From Nitrosomonadales bacterium (GTDB lineage: Bacteria > Pseudomonadota > Gammaproteobacteria > Burkholderiales > Gallionellaceae), in contig JACRPU010000011.1 of the NCBI GenBank assembly GCA_016223025.1, positions 1 through 42,865 on the forward strand: a DNA stretch of 42,865 nt. Reading direction: 5' to 3'. A program made the translations under genes and the position numbers. Of this stretch, positions 25,145 through 33,589 are shown piece after piece (position 1 is the stretch's first letter; every line of letters begins with the position of its first letter). The notes beneath the pieces are model-generated. The model did no database searches, had not been told where the DNA came from, and saw only the letters and a list, made by a program, of their open reading frames with translations.

Positions 25145-26365
25145 ATGCTGCGAACGGCCACGTTCTTTGCGGCTTTGCTGCTGGCACCGCTGGCGGCACG
25201 GGCGGAGGCCTCGCTCTCCGGCTTCCTGCAGCAGAACACGGCCTTCAACACCGCCGGGCAAAATCCCGATGGCCGCCATTACAAGTGGCTGGAGGAGCGC
25301 GCCCAGATCAAGCTCGACGCCACCGGCGATGCCTGGCGATTGCTGGTGAAGGGCGATCTGGCCTACGATCATCTCGGTCGCCAAGACCAATCGGAATTGC
25401 GCGAGGGTTATCTCGACTATGCGGGGGGCAACTGGGATTTGCGCCTTGGCAGGCAGGTCATCACCTGGGGCTTGGGCGACCTGGTGTTCGTGAACGACTT
25501 TTTTCCCAAAGATCATGAGGCGCTCTTCGCCGGGCGACCGCTGGAATACCTCAAGCGCGGCGTGGATGCGGTGAAGTTAGGGGTCTATCCGGAGTTTGCT
25601 TCTTTCGAGTTTGTAGCGGCGCCGGTCTTCCGCGCAAGCCGCATCCCTGACGCAAGCCGTTTCCGGCTTTACGACCCGATGCCAGCGGTCACCAACCGCG
25701 AAACCGTCAAACCGGGTGAAGGTGATGTTGCGTTGCGCGTTTACCGCGATGTCGCGGGCTATGATGCGGCGCTCTACTGGTATCGCGGCTTCCAGCGCAC
25801 GCCCTCGATGCGACCGGACAGCATGACGGCGCCGACGAGCATCACCTATTTTTATCCAAAGCTTTCAGTCTACGGCGCCAGCTTGTCCGGGCGTGCGGGC
25901 GAAGGGGTGCTTGGCCTGGAAGCGGCTTACTACGATTCGCGCGAGGATCGCGCGGGGAGCGACTTTGCCGTGCCTAACTCGCAGACGCGGCTGCTCGCCG
26001 GTTATCAGATTCAGCCGGTGGAGGATGTCTCGCTCGGCTTCCAGTACTACGCCGAAACCATGCACGGCTACGATGCCTACCTCGCCACACTGCCATCCGG
26101 CTTTCCGGTCGAGGAACGCTGGAGCCATACCGTCACGGCGCGCCTGACGCAGTTTTTTCTGCATCAGACGCTGCGGCTTTCCGCCTATGTCTCGTACAAC
26201 GCCAGCAACGGCGACCACTTCGCGAACCCGGAACTGCGCTACAGCTTCACCGACAAGGTGTGGGGTGCGGTCGGCGCCAACTTTTTCGGCGGCAAGCCGT
26301 GGGGCCAGTTCGGGCAACTCTCGCGCGACGACAACGTGTATCTCCAGATACGGTACGAGTTTTAG
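25145..26365 (+). CDS. Outer-membrane beta-barrel (porin-like) protein
   Basis: From the ATG at 25145 the 406-residue protein has a signal peptide (MLRTATFFAALLLAPLAARA) and then amphipathic strands ending in YLQIRYEF, with the C-terminal aromatic residue needed for outer-membrane assembly. Segments such as YLDYAGGNWDLRLGRQVITWGLGDLVFVNDFFPKD resemble DUF1302-like or alginate-export-type barrels that accompany MMPL exporters and LolA-like proteins. Those two partner genes lie before the island, so I infer one operon split by insertion. The ATG at 24959 would add 62 residues of RhuM remnant and is rejected. Confidence 0.8.
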   Translation: MLRTATFFAALLLAPLAARAEASLSGFLQQNTAFNTAGQNPDGRHYKWLEERAQIKLDATGDAWRLLVKGDLAYDHLGRQDQSELREGYLDYAGGNWDLRLGRQVITWGLGDLVFVNDFFPKDHEALFAGRPLEYLKRGVDAVKLGVYPEFASFEFVAAPVFRASRIPDASRFRLYDPMPAVTNRETVKPGEGDVALRVYRDVAGYDAALYWYRGFQRTPSMRPDSMTAPTSITYFYPKLSVYGASLSGRAGEGVLGLEAAYYDSREDRAGSDFAVPNSQTRLLAGYQIQPVEDVSLGFQYYAETMHGYDAYLATLPSGFPVEERWSHTVTARLTQFFLHQTLRLSAYVSYNASNGDHFANPELRYSFTDKVWGAVGANFFGGKPWGQFGQLSRDDNVYLQIRYEF

Positions 26366-26651
26366 CCCGGAAAACGCTGTTGATCTGCCGCAATCACGCC
26401 CCGAGGCAAGTTCCCGGAGACTTCGTTTCCAACCGGATAAGGCTTCCCCCGACGGGGCGATGTGACATGTTCAGGGTGAACGGAATTTTTCTTGAGTGAA
26501 CGGTATTGCCGTTAACGAAAGCACCGTCGCGCCATATAGCCTCCCGTTTCCTGCCGGGTGCGAAGTATAATTGCGCATCGTTTGCCTTTTCCGCCCAATC
26601 GCCCGGTTTGACTATGCTGACAGTTACTGTTGCCGCATTCGCCGCAATGCA
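26366..26651. other. Spacer between barrel and diguanylate cyclase genes
   Basis: No gene is supported here. GTGAACGG occurs twice (about 26476 and 26502). The small hairpin AACGG/CCGTT follows the second copy. No terminator with a T-run is visible. Confidence 0.4.
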
Positions 26652-27941
26652 ATGAACATGGAAACGCGAAAAACTCACGCGCATCCCGTTCTGATTATCG
26701 GAGCCGGGCGGGGAGGATCCGCGCTGCTCGAAATGTTCCTGGATGACGATCTGGTCGAGGTGATCGCCATAGCCGATCTTAACCCGGACGCGCCCGGAAT
26801 CAAGCTGGCAAAACAGCACGGGGTTCCCGCCTATGCGGATGCGGGCGAAGCATTGCGCGCCTGCAAGGATTTCCCCGACTGCATCGTATATAACCTGACG
26901 CACGATGATGCCGTCGCCGGCGAAGTAAGCAAGGTTTTTGGCAAAAAGAACGCGATCAGCGGACTCGAAGCGAAACTGATCTGGCAGATGATAACGAACT
27001 TGAAACGGGTCAAGGGAGATCTCGAAAAAAGCCAGGGCCAGTTGCTGGCGATTATCCATCATGTGATGGATGGCATCATCATGATAAACGGGACGGGAGA
27101 AATTCTCGGATTCAATCCCGCCGCCGAGAAAATCTTTGGCCATTTGCAGCAGGACGTTCTGGGTAAAAATGTGAACATGCTGATGCCAGAGCCATTCAAG
27201 AGCGAACATGATTCCTATATCCGGCGCTATATCCGCACCGGCGATACCGGGGAGAAACGCATCCTTGGCGTACCCGGACGCGAGGTGACGGGCATCAGAA
27301 AAAACGGCAGGCAATTTCCCATGGAGCTTTCCGTATCAGAAATGCTCCTCCGGGAGGAGCGTTACTTTGTCGGCGTTTTCCGGGATATTACCGAGCGCAA
27401 GCTGGCCGAACAAAAAATAGAGCATCTGGCGCACCATGATTACCTGACCGGCTTGCCGAACCGGGCCTTGTTCATGGATCGGCTCGAACAATCCCTTTCC
27501 CTGGCAAAGCGCGGCAACCACAAGACAGCGCTCCTGTTCCTCGATCTTGACAGCTTCAAGTGCATCAACGATACCCTGGGGCATCAAACCGGCGACCTGC
27601 TGCTGCAAGAGGTGGCAGCCCGGCTGAAGAAGGTTGTGCGGGACTCCGATACCGTCGCGCGGGCCGGTGGCGACGAATTCATCCTCGTATTAAATGATGT
27701 CGGCTCGCATGAAAACGCGTCTTTGGCGGCAAAGAATGTCATTGCCGCCCTGTCGGAGCCATTTGCCTTGGCCGGGCAGTCTTGCCATACGGGGGGCAGC
27801 ATCGGCATTTCCCTGTTTCCGGATGACGCCAGGGATTCCACAACGCTCCTCATACAGGCAGACGAAGCCATGTATGCCGCCAAGCGCAACGGGAAAAACA
27901 CCTATAGATTCTTCCGGGATGCGGGCAGCAAGTCTGCCTGA
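26652..27941 (+). CDS. Diguanylate cyclase with Rossmann-like domain and FixL-type PAS
   Basis: This 429-residue protein makes c-di-GMP. Residues about 12-110 form a nucleotide-binding-type Rossmann fold (VLIIGAGRGGSALLEMF, then VIAIADLNPDAPGI). A PAS domain (about 135-255) closely follows FixL: AAEKIFG, MLMPEPFKSEHDSYIRRY, GREVTGIRKNG and FPMELSVSEM. His186 is at the haem-ligand position and the Arg of GREV at the oxygen-sensing position. The GGDEF domain (about 270-425) has an intact GGDEF at 339-343 and the inhibitory-site motif RDSD at 330-333. There is no EAL domain. It is probably an oxygen- or redox-responsive enzyme. Start at 26652 or 26658. Confidence 0.9.
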   Translation: MNMETRKTHAHPVLIIGAGRGGSALLEMFLDDDLVEVIAIADLNPDAPGIKLAKQHGVPAYADAGEALRACKDFPDCIVYNLTHDDAVAGEVSKVFGKKNAISGLEAKLIWQMITNLKRVKGDLEKSQGQLLAIIHHVMDGIIMINGTGEILGFNPAAEKIFGHLQQDVLGKNVNMLMPEPFKSEHDSYIRRYIRTGDTGEKRILGVPGREVTGIRKNGRQFPMELSVSEMLLREERYFVGVFRDITERKLAEQKIEHLAHHDYLTGLPNRALFMDRLEQSLSLAKRGNHKTALLFLDLDSFKCINDTLGHQTGDLLLQEVAARLKKVVRDSDTVARAGGDEFILVLNDVGSHENASLAAKNVIAALSEPFALAGQSCHTGGSIGISLFPDDARDSTTLLIQADEAMYAAKRNGKNTYRFFRDAGSKSA

Positions 27942-28067
27942 CCGGCAGGCGCGCATTTGCGGGAGCCGCGAACGGCGTTATAAACTGGCTTCATGTGCCG
28001 TCTCCTGTTCCGGGCAGACGGAGGGCCTCAGTGAAGAACGGGCGACCATTTACTTTTCTGGAATACC

Positions 28068-29411
28068 ATGCCGCAAGCAACCTCTGCCGTTCCTGCCGGA
28101 TTCGACGCACCGGAATTTGTCGCCTGGTTCCGTTCCGCCGCGCCTTATATCAATGCCTTCCGCGGGCGAACCTTCGTGGTTGCTTTCGGCGGAGAAGTGG
28201 TGGCGGACGGCAAGTTTATCGGCTTGACGCACGACCTGAACCTGCTTGCCAGCCTGGGGGTGCGCCTGGTGCTGGTGCATGGCGCCCGCCCGCAGATCGA
28301 ACAACACCTGTCGCGCAATAACATTGAAGATCACTACCACCGGGGCATACGCCTGACAGATGCGGAAACCATGCAGTGCGTGAAAGAGGCGATAGGGCGG
28401 GTGCGCGTGGAAATCGAGGCGCTGCTGTCCATGGGGCTGGCGAATTCGCCGATGGCGAACGCCGACATCCGCGTGGCGGGCGGCAACTTCATCACCGCCC
28501 AACCCATGGGCGTGATCGCCGGCGTGGATTTGCTGCACACCGGTTGCGTGCGCAAGGTGGATGTTCCCGCCATCAAGGACCGGCTGGCCGCAGGCGAAGT
28601 GGTTCTGCTCTCCCCGCTCGGCTATTCTCCCACCGGCGAAGTGTTCAACCTCACCCTCGAAGATGTGGCGACCCGCACCGCCATCGCGCTGGATGCGGAC
28701 AAGCTGATTTTTTTGATGGACACGGACGGAGTGCTGGGCAGGAAAGGCGAGTTGCTGCGCGAGCTGACCGTGGCGCAGGCCAATGCCGTGCTGTCCGGCA
28801 AGCGCAAGCTGCCGGACGATGTGGGCCTGTTTCTGCCTTGCGCGGTTCACGCCTGCGAAGCGGGCGTGGCGCGCACGCACCTGATCAGCCGCCATGCGGA
28901 CGGCGCGGTGTTGCAGGAGTTGTTTTCCGACATCGGCATCGGCAGCATGGTGGTGGAAACCACGCTCAACACCCTGCGCGATGCCACCATCAACGATGTC
29001 GGCGGCATCCTGCAACTGTTGCAGCCGCTGGAAGAGGAAGGAGTATTGGTGCGCCGCAGCCGCGAATTGCTCGAACGCGAAATCGGGCGTTTCGTGGTGA
29101 TGGAGCACGACCGCCGCATCGTCGGCTGCGCCGCGCTGTACCCGTTCAGCGATGAAGCGGCGGGCGAGTTGGCCTGCCTCGCGGTGCAACCAGGCCACCG
29201 GCGGCACGGCTACGGCGAAGCGTTGCTCGGGCACATTTCGGCGGAAGCGCAGGCGCAAGGCTTGCTCAAGCTGTTCGTGCTGACCACGCGCACCGCGCAC
29301 TGGTTTGTCGAGCACGGCTTCAAGGAAGTTGGCATGGAAAAACTGCCCGAACAGAAAAGAAACCTGTACAACTATCAGCGGCGCTCCAAAGTGTTTGTGA
29401 AAACCTTGTAA
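28068..29411 (+). CDS. argA: N-acetylglutamate synthase
   Basis: This 447-residue enzyme makes N-acetylglutamate from acetyl-CoA and glutamate, the first step of arginine synthesis. The N-terminal amino-acid-kinase domain (about 25-290) has FVVAFGGEVVADGKF and LVLVHGARPQIEQHL. The C-terminal GNAT domain (about 300-445) has ELACLAVQPGHRRHGYGEAL, the acetyl-CoA loop. This is the classical ArgA form, usually inhibited by arginine. The next gene, yggX, follows it in many betaproteobacteria. Confidence 0.96.
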   Translation: MPQATSAVPAGFDAPEFVAWFRSAAPYINAFRGRTFVVAFGGEVVADGKFIGLTHDLNLLASLGVRLVLVHGARPQIEQHLSRNNIEDHYHRGIRLTDAETMQCVKEAIGRVRVEIEALLSMGLANSPMANADIRVAGGNFITAQPMGVIAGVDLLHTGCVRKVDVPAIKDRLAAGEVVLLSPLGYSPTGEVFNLTLEDVATRTAIALDADKLIFLMDTDGVLGRKGELLRELTVAQANAVLSGKRKLPDDVGLFLPCAVHACEAGVARTHLISRHADGAVLQELFSDIGIGSMVVETTLNTLRDATINDVGGILQLLQPLEEEGVLVRRSRELLEREIGRFVVMEHDRRIVGCAALYPFSDEAAGELACLAVQPGHRRHGYGEALLGHISAEAQAQGLLKLFVLTTRTAHWFVEHGFKEVGMEKLPEQKRNLYNYQRRSKVFVKTL

Positions 29412-29429
29412 ATTGCATTGTGAAATACC

Positions 29430-29546
29430 TAACGGGCATGGCGAGTAGCCACCCCTGATTATGAAACTCGCCATGCCCGTTCCCTCACTCTACTCTCTCC
29501 CAGAGGGAGAGAGGGCGAAGCCCTCGCTGCGCGAGTTTCACGTTAA
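29430..29546 (+). repeat. 117-bp dispersed palindromic repeat, copy 2
   Basis: This copy matches 4265-4381 with two substitutions. Its first stem is perfect over 15 bp (AACGGGCATGGCGAG with CTCGCCATGCCCGTT). It lies 18 bp after the argA stop and could add an mRNA 3' hairpin. The frame in it (SLPEGERAKPSLREFHVK) is a recurring spurious peptide. Confidence 0.85.
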
Positions 29547-29567
29547 GCCGGCCGAGCCGGAACCAAA

Positions 29568-29636
29568 CGCAGGTGCGAATTTATTCGCACATAGCCTGGT
29601 GTTCGTGCTGTTCGTGCGAATAAATTCGCACCTGCG
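29568..29636. repeat. Large hairpin with 23-bp perfect arms before yggX
   Basis: Arms 29568-29590 and 29614-29636 are exact reverse complements around a 23-base loop. Each arm contains GTGCGAATTTATTCGCAC or its complement, which is itself nearly palindromic, so a cruciform or two smaller hairpins are possible. It lies 60 bp before yggX and may be a REP-type element or a transcription barrier after argA. Confidence 0.75.
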
Positions 29637-29696
29637 AAAAACCGCTCAAGAAATGTGAAAAGTTGGCTCATTTAGACTAAATCGGAGAACTTGACT

Positions 29697-29969
29697 ATGG
29701 CAAAAATGGTGCAGTGCGTAAAACTCGGGCGCGAAGCTGAAGGGCTGGAGCGCCTCCCCTATCCCGGCGATCTGGGCAAACGCATTTTCGACAATGTTTC
29801 CAAAGAAGCCTGGCAGGCATGGATACGCTACCAGACCATGCTGGTGAACGAAAACCGCCTCAATCTCGCCGAGGCGCACGCGCGCAAATACCTGGCCGCG
29901 CAGATGGAAGAATATTTCTTCGGCGCGGGGGCGGCCATGCCGCCGGGCTATGTTCCGCCGCGCAAGTAG
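29697..29969 (+). CDS. yggX: Fe(2+)-trafficking protein
   Basis: This 90-residue protein matches YggX closely: [27 protein letters not shown] and [35 protein letters not shown]. YggX protects iron-sulfur clusters from oxidative damage and may carry ferrous iron. Its conserved Cys7 is present. GGAGAA lies about 7 bp before the ATG. It is placed between argA and ppk. Confidence 0.96.
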   Translation: MAKMVQCVKLGREAEGLERLPYPGDLGKRIFDNVSKEAWQAWIRYQTMLVNENRLNLAEAHARKYLAAQMEEYFFGAGAAMPPGYVPPRK

Positions 29970-29984
29970 CAGCAACCACGCATA

Positions 29985-32072
29985 GTGGCCAAAAAATTCT
30001 CCGCCCAGCATTTTCTCAACCGCGAGCTGGGGCAACTGGAATTTAACCGGCGCGTACTGGCGCAGGCCGAAGACGCCGACGTCCCGCTGCTGGAACGGCT
30101 GAAATACCTGTGCATCGTCAGCAGCAACCTGGATGAATTTTTCGAGATCCGCGTCGCCGGCCTGAAAGAGCAGATCAACCTGTCCGGGGTTCCCGCCGGG
30201 CCGGATGGCATGGACGCGCACCAGACGCTGAAGCTAGTGCGCGAGCAGGCGCACCAGCTCATCGAGCGGCAATATCACATCCTCAACAGCGACCTCCTGC
30301 CCGCGCTGGATCGCGAAGGCGTCCGCTTCCTGCGCCGCACCCACTGGAACGAAGCGCAGCGCGCCTGGGTCAGGGAATTTTTCTTCGGCGAAGTGATGCC
30401 GGTGCTGACCCCCATCGGGCTGGACCCTTCGCACCCCTTCCCGATGGTGCTCAACAAGAGCCTCAATTTCGCCGTGGAACTGCAAGGCAAGGACGCCTTC
30501 GGGCGCAACTCCGCCAAGGCCATCGTGCAGGCGCCGCGCGTGCTGCCGCGCACCATCCCGCTGCCGAAGGAAATCAGCGGCTGCGAGCACGGCTTCGTGT
30601 TCCTCTCTTCCATTCTGCACGCCCATGTCGGCGAACTGTTCGGCGGGATGGAAGTGCTGAGCTGCCACCAGTTCCGCGTCACGCGCAACAGCAACCTGTT
30701 CGTGGATGACGAGGAAGTGAAGAACCTGCGCATCAGCCTGCAGGGCGAACTGCCGCACCGCCATTTCGGCAACGCCGTGCGCATGGAAGTGACCGACAAT
30801 TGCTCCCCGCAGGTAGCCGAATTCCTGTTGCAGCAATTCATGCTGGAACCCGGCGATTTGTATCGCGTGGACGGCCCGGTCAATCTGGTGCGCCTGATGG
30901 GCATACCCGACAAGGTGGAGCGGGACGACCTGAAATTTCCCGCCTTTTCGCCCGGCGTGCCGGGGGTGCTGCAAAAAAAAGGCGCGGACATGTTCAAGGT
31001 TATCCGCAAAGGGGACATCTTGCTGCACCACCCGTTCCAGTCGTTCAAGCCGATCATTGATTTCATCCAGCAGGCCGCCGCCGACCCAAAAGTGGTCGCC
31101 ATCAAGCAGACGGTGTACCGCACCGGAGTGGATTCCGCGCTGATGGAGGCGCTGATTGCGGCCACCCGCATGGGCAAGGAAGTGACGGTGGTGGTGGAGC
31201 TGCTCGCGCGCTTCGACGAAGAGGCCAATATCAACTGGGCGAGCAAGCTGGAAGAGGTCGGCGCCCATGTGGTGTACGGCGTGGTCGGGCACAAGACCCA
31301 CGCCAAGATGCTGATGGTGGTGCGGCGCGAGGACGGCAAGCTGCACCGCTATGTGCATCTCGGCACCGGCAATTACCATCCGCGCACGGCGCGGCTGTAC
31401 ACCGACTTCGGCCTGTTCACCGCCAACGAGGAAGTCTGCGCCGACGTGAACGAAGTGTTCAGCCAGCTCACCGGCCTGGGCAAGGCGGGCAAACTGCGCC
31501 ACCTGTGGCAATCGCCGTTCTCGCTGCACAGCCAGGTGCTGAGCGCCATCCATAACGAGACCAAACTCGCCAAGGCCGGCAAAACCGCGCACATCATCGC
31601 CAAGATGAACGCGCTGCTGGAACCGGAAACCATCATGGCGCTGTATGAGGCCTCCTGCGCCGGGGTCAAGGTGGATCTCATCGTGCGCGGGGTGTGCGCG
31701 CTGCGCCCCGGCGTGCCGGGCCTGTCGGAGAACATCCGCGTGCGCTCGGTGATCGGCCGTTTCCTGGAACACACGCGCGTCTTCTATTTCCGCAACAACC
31801 TCGCGCACGACGTGTATCTCGCCAGCGCGGACTGGATGGACCGCAATTTTTTCCGCCGCATCGAAGTGTGCTTCCCGCTGCTCGACAAGAAGCTGAAAAA
31901 GCGCGTGATCGAAGAAGGGCTGAAGGTTTACTTGCTGGACAACTGCCTGGCGTGGGATATGGGCAAGGATGGCGGCTACCGCCGCAAAACGCCGCGCCGC
32001 GCAACGCCAAAAAACTCGCAGTTCCTGTTATTGCAGGAACTCGCCGGTCAGCCGGTGAAGCAGGGTCAATAA
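29985..32072 (+). CDS. ppk: Polyphosphate kinase 1
   Basis: This 695-residue enzyme builds polyphosphate from ATP. The N-terminal region begins LNRELGQLEFNRRVL. The catalytic phospholipase-D-like part has HHPFQSFKPIIDFI, the phospho-histidine region HKTHAKMLMVVRRE and HLGTGNYHPRTARLYTDFGLFT, and the second domain ends VEEGLKVYLLDN-like. The start is GTG at 29985, 15 bp after yggX, with no strong ribosome-binding site, so coupling to yggX is likely. Confidence 0.96.
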   Translation: MAKKFSAQHFLNRELGQLEFNRRVLAQAEDADVPLLERLKYLCIVSSNLDEFFEIRVAGLKEQINLSGVPAGPDGMDAHQTLKLVREQAHQLIERQYHILNSDLLPALDREGVRFLRRTHWNEAQRAWVREFFFGEVMPVLTPIGLDPSHPFPMVLNKSLNFAVELQGKDAFGRNSAKAIVQAPRVLPRTIPLPKEISGCEHGFVFLSSILHAHVGELFGGMEVLSCHQFRVTRNSNLFVDDEEVKNLRISLQGELPHRHFGNAVRMEVTDNCSPQVAEFLLQQFMLEPGDLYRVDGPVNLVRLMGIPDKVERDDLKFPAFSPGVPGVLQKKGADMFKVIRKGDILLHHPFQSFKPIIDFIQQAAADPKVVAIKQTVYRTGVDSALMEALIAATRMGKEVTVVVELLARFDEEANINWASKLEEVGAHVVYGVVGHKTHAKMLMVVRREDGKLHRYVHLGTGNYHPRTARLYTDFGLFTANEEVCADVNEVFSQLTGLGKAGKLRHLWQSPFSLHSQVLSAIHNETKLAKAGKTAHIIAKMNALLEPETIMALYEASCAGVKVDLIVRGVCALRPGVPGLSENIRVRSVIGRFLEHTRVFYFRNNLAHDVYLASADWMDRNFFRRIEVCFPLLDKKLKKRVIEEGLKVYLLDNCLAWDMGKDGGYRRKTPRRATPKNSQFLLLQELAGQPVKQGQ

Positions 32073-32108
32073 CCAGCCGCTCGGCCTGTGCTCGGCTTGT
32101 AAAGTTGG
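32071..32108 (+). repeat. Short dispersed repeat, copy at the ppk end
   Basis: The text CGGCCTG-GC-CGGCTTGTAAAGTT recurs at 33419-33458 with few changes. The two copies bracket the hicB, DUF4160 and DUF2442 genes. Confidence 0.55.
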
Positions 32109-32143
32109 CAAGCGGGCTGGGACTGGAAAGAAAGGAAATAACC

Positions 32144-32556
32144 ATGCGCTACCCGATTGTGATTCACAAAGACAAGAACAGCGATTACGGCGTAACTGTG
32201 CCCGATCTGCCGGGCTGTTTTTCGGCTGGCGAAACTTTGGACGAAGCGCTGGAGATGGCACACGAGGCGGTAGAGTGCCACATTGAAGGGCTGCTGCTTT
32301 CGGGTGAAACTTTGCCCGCAGTTCACCCTATTGAACATCACCAAAGCAATCCGGAATATGCTGACGGTATCTGGGCGCTCGTCGAACTGGATTTAAGCCG
32401 ATTGGAAGACACCACCGAGCGCGTGAACATTACCCTGTCGCGCAGAGTGTGCTCACCTTGATTGACGAAGCCGCCAAACGTGCGGGCGAATCGCGCTCCG
32501 GCTTTTTGGCGAGGGCGGGAATCGAAGCGGCGCAACACACCGGGCATACGGGCTGA
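32144..32556 (+). pseudogene. hicB: HicB-family antitoxin gene with a 2-bp frameshift
   Basis: The first frame (32144-32461) reads MRYPIVIHKDKNSDYGVTVP and DLPGCFSAGETLDEALEMAHEAVECHI, the HicB partial RNase-H-like domain, up to RVNITLSRRV. It then leaves the family and stops. From 32449 another frame continues LTLIDEAAKRAGESRSGFLA, the ribbon-helix-helix end of HicB, to a stop at 32554. The break sits at GAGTGTGCTC, where one GT too many explains the shift. No hicA toxin gene lies beside it. AAAGGAAAT precedes the start. Confidence 0.85.
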
Positions 32557-32581
32557 TAAGATGGTGCGCGTTGGAAAACAA

Positions 32582-32601
32582 TTCGAACACGGCCCCTTTT
32601 A
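32582..32601 (+). repeat. GGCCCCTTTTA element, copy A
   Basis: TTCGAACACGGCCCCTTTTA differs at one position from copy C at 33548-33567; both follow GGAAAA-AA. It ends exactly where the DUF4160 remnant begins. Confidence 0.7.
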
Positions 32602-32793
32602 CCCCATGCAAAATATGGCGAATTCGAGGCTCAGATCAACATCGAGACGCTGGAAATCATCAAGGGAAAACTGCCGCACGGCGCCACCATATTGGTGAAG
32701 GAATGGGGGCTGGCGCACCGTAGCGAGTTAATGGAGGATTGGAAACTATGCGAACAACTGCAAACACCCAAACCCATCGCGCCTCTGGAATAG
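32602..32793 (+). pseudogene. DUF4160 remnant lacking its N-terminus
   Basis: The frame reads PHAKYGEFEAQINIETLEII then KGKLPHGATILVKEWGLAHR and ends APLE with a stop at 32791. This matches the C-terminal two thirds of DUF4160 proteins (HFHAKYGEFEA pattern). No start codon fits and the upstream part is replaced by a repeat element. DUF4160 and DUF2442 genes often form pairs, as here with an overlap. Confidence 0.7.
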
Positions 32794-33062
32794 GCCACGT
32801 CACGCCATGGAACGTAACCTCCGTGCTGCCGCTTGCCAATTTCAGGCTGGAGGTAACATTTGCTGACGGTACGCGGGGAATCGTGGACATGGCACGCTTC
32901 CTGGCCCGCGAATGCGGCGTGTTCAAGCCGTTGCGCGAAGCAATGCTGTTCAATCAGGCGTATGCGGATAATGGTGCGGTGACATGGCCGGGTGAACTTG
33001 ATCTGGCCCCTGACAGAATGCACGAGGAACTGAGCAAGGCCGGTGTTTATGTAGTGCAATGA
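32748..33062 (+). CDS. DUF2442 family protein
   Basis: This 104-residue protein has the DUF2442 pattern WNVTSVLPLANFRLEVTFADGTRGIVDMARFL, then GVFKPLREAMLFNQAYADNG and VTWPGELDLAPDRMHEEL. GGAGG lies 10 bp before the ATG at 32748. Family members pair with DUF4160 and are suspected toxin-antitoxin or phage-related modules; the function is not established. Its partner here is broken. Confidence 0.85.
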   Translation: MRTTANTQTHRASGIGHVTPWNVTSVLPLANFRLEVTFADGTRGIVDMARFLARECGVFKPLREAMLFNQAYADNGAVTWPGELDLAPDRMHEELSKAGVYVVQ

Positions 33063-33547
33063 TCCGCTGAGAGGGCAAAAATCTGCCCTCGTCGGAGTCG
33101 AGGGACACAGCGTTGCCCGCCATTCCCAATGGTTACCCAATATCACTGGGCACGTGTTGCCACCCTCCCGGGCTTGCCTATCAGAATATATCGAGCGCGG
33201 CCCCTTTTATCCGCAGTGTCGGATTCGAGTTCGAGGCGCAACAGTTAAAGGGGGAGGGAGTGAGATCAGTGCTGCCTGCGCGATCGCTGTAGAATTGAGC
33301 CTGGCCCCTTTTGCTGCTTCGACAAGCTCAGGGCGAACGGCCAAGAGGTAAAGCGCACTCCCGGAACTGTCAAACTTCGGGAGTCGCCCCGGCATAGCCA
33401 GGGGTTTTCCCGTGATAATAACCGACCGCCCGGCCTGCGCACGGCTTGTAAAGTTTGGTGGGGGTGTTTCTGTCCGGGGAATTGGGGTGTGCTATATTTC
33501 GAGCACTACCCCGTTTACTATTACCCGGTGCGGAAGATGGAAAATAA
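33063..33547. other. Non-coding spacer with several short repeats
   Basis: No gene is supported in this 485-bp stretch. It holds element copy B (TCGAGCGCGGCCCCTTTTA, 33191-33209), a degenerate copy (TTCGAGCACTACCCCGTTTA, 33498-33517), the common bacterial repeat text TTCGACAAGCTCAGGGCGAA (33328-33347), and the second copy of the ppk-end repeat (33419-33458). It looks like a graveyard of small insertions. Confidence 0.6.
33387..33408 (+). terminator. Possible intrinsic terminator
   Basis: CCCCGGC, the loop ATA, then GCC-A-GGGG followed by TTTT form a GC-rich stem with one bulge and a short T-run. It lies in the repeat-rich spacer after DUF2442. Confidence 0.4.
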
Positions 33548-33567
33548 TTCGAGCACGGCCCCTTTTA
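33548..33567 (+). repeat. GGCCCCTTTTA element, copy C (left end of a cassette)
   Basis: TTCGAGCACGGCCCCTTTTA is the exact reverse complement of 35180-35199, so the two bracket a 1.65-kb segment with two genes. The match extends to TTTTATC on the inner side. Confidence 0.75.
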
Positions 33568-33589
33568 TCACTCATTAGGTCTCGACACC

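Noticed and set aside
24959-26365. A single 468-residue protein from ATG 24959
   Set aside because: It would bury a clear signal peptide behind a RhuM fragment; the barrel starts at 25145.
30234-31808. Long minus-strand frame inside ppk
   Set aside because: Antisense shadow of a well-conserved gene; rich in His, Gln and Arg without family motifs.
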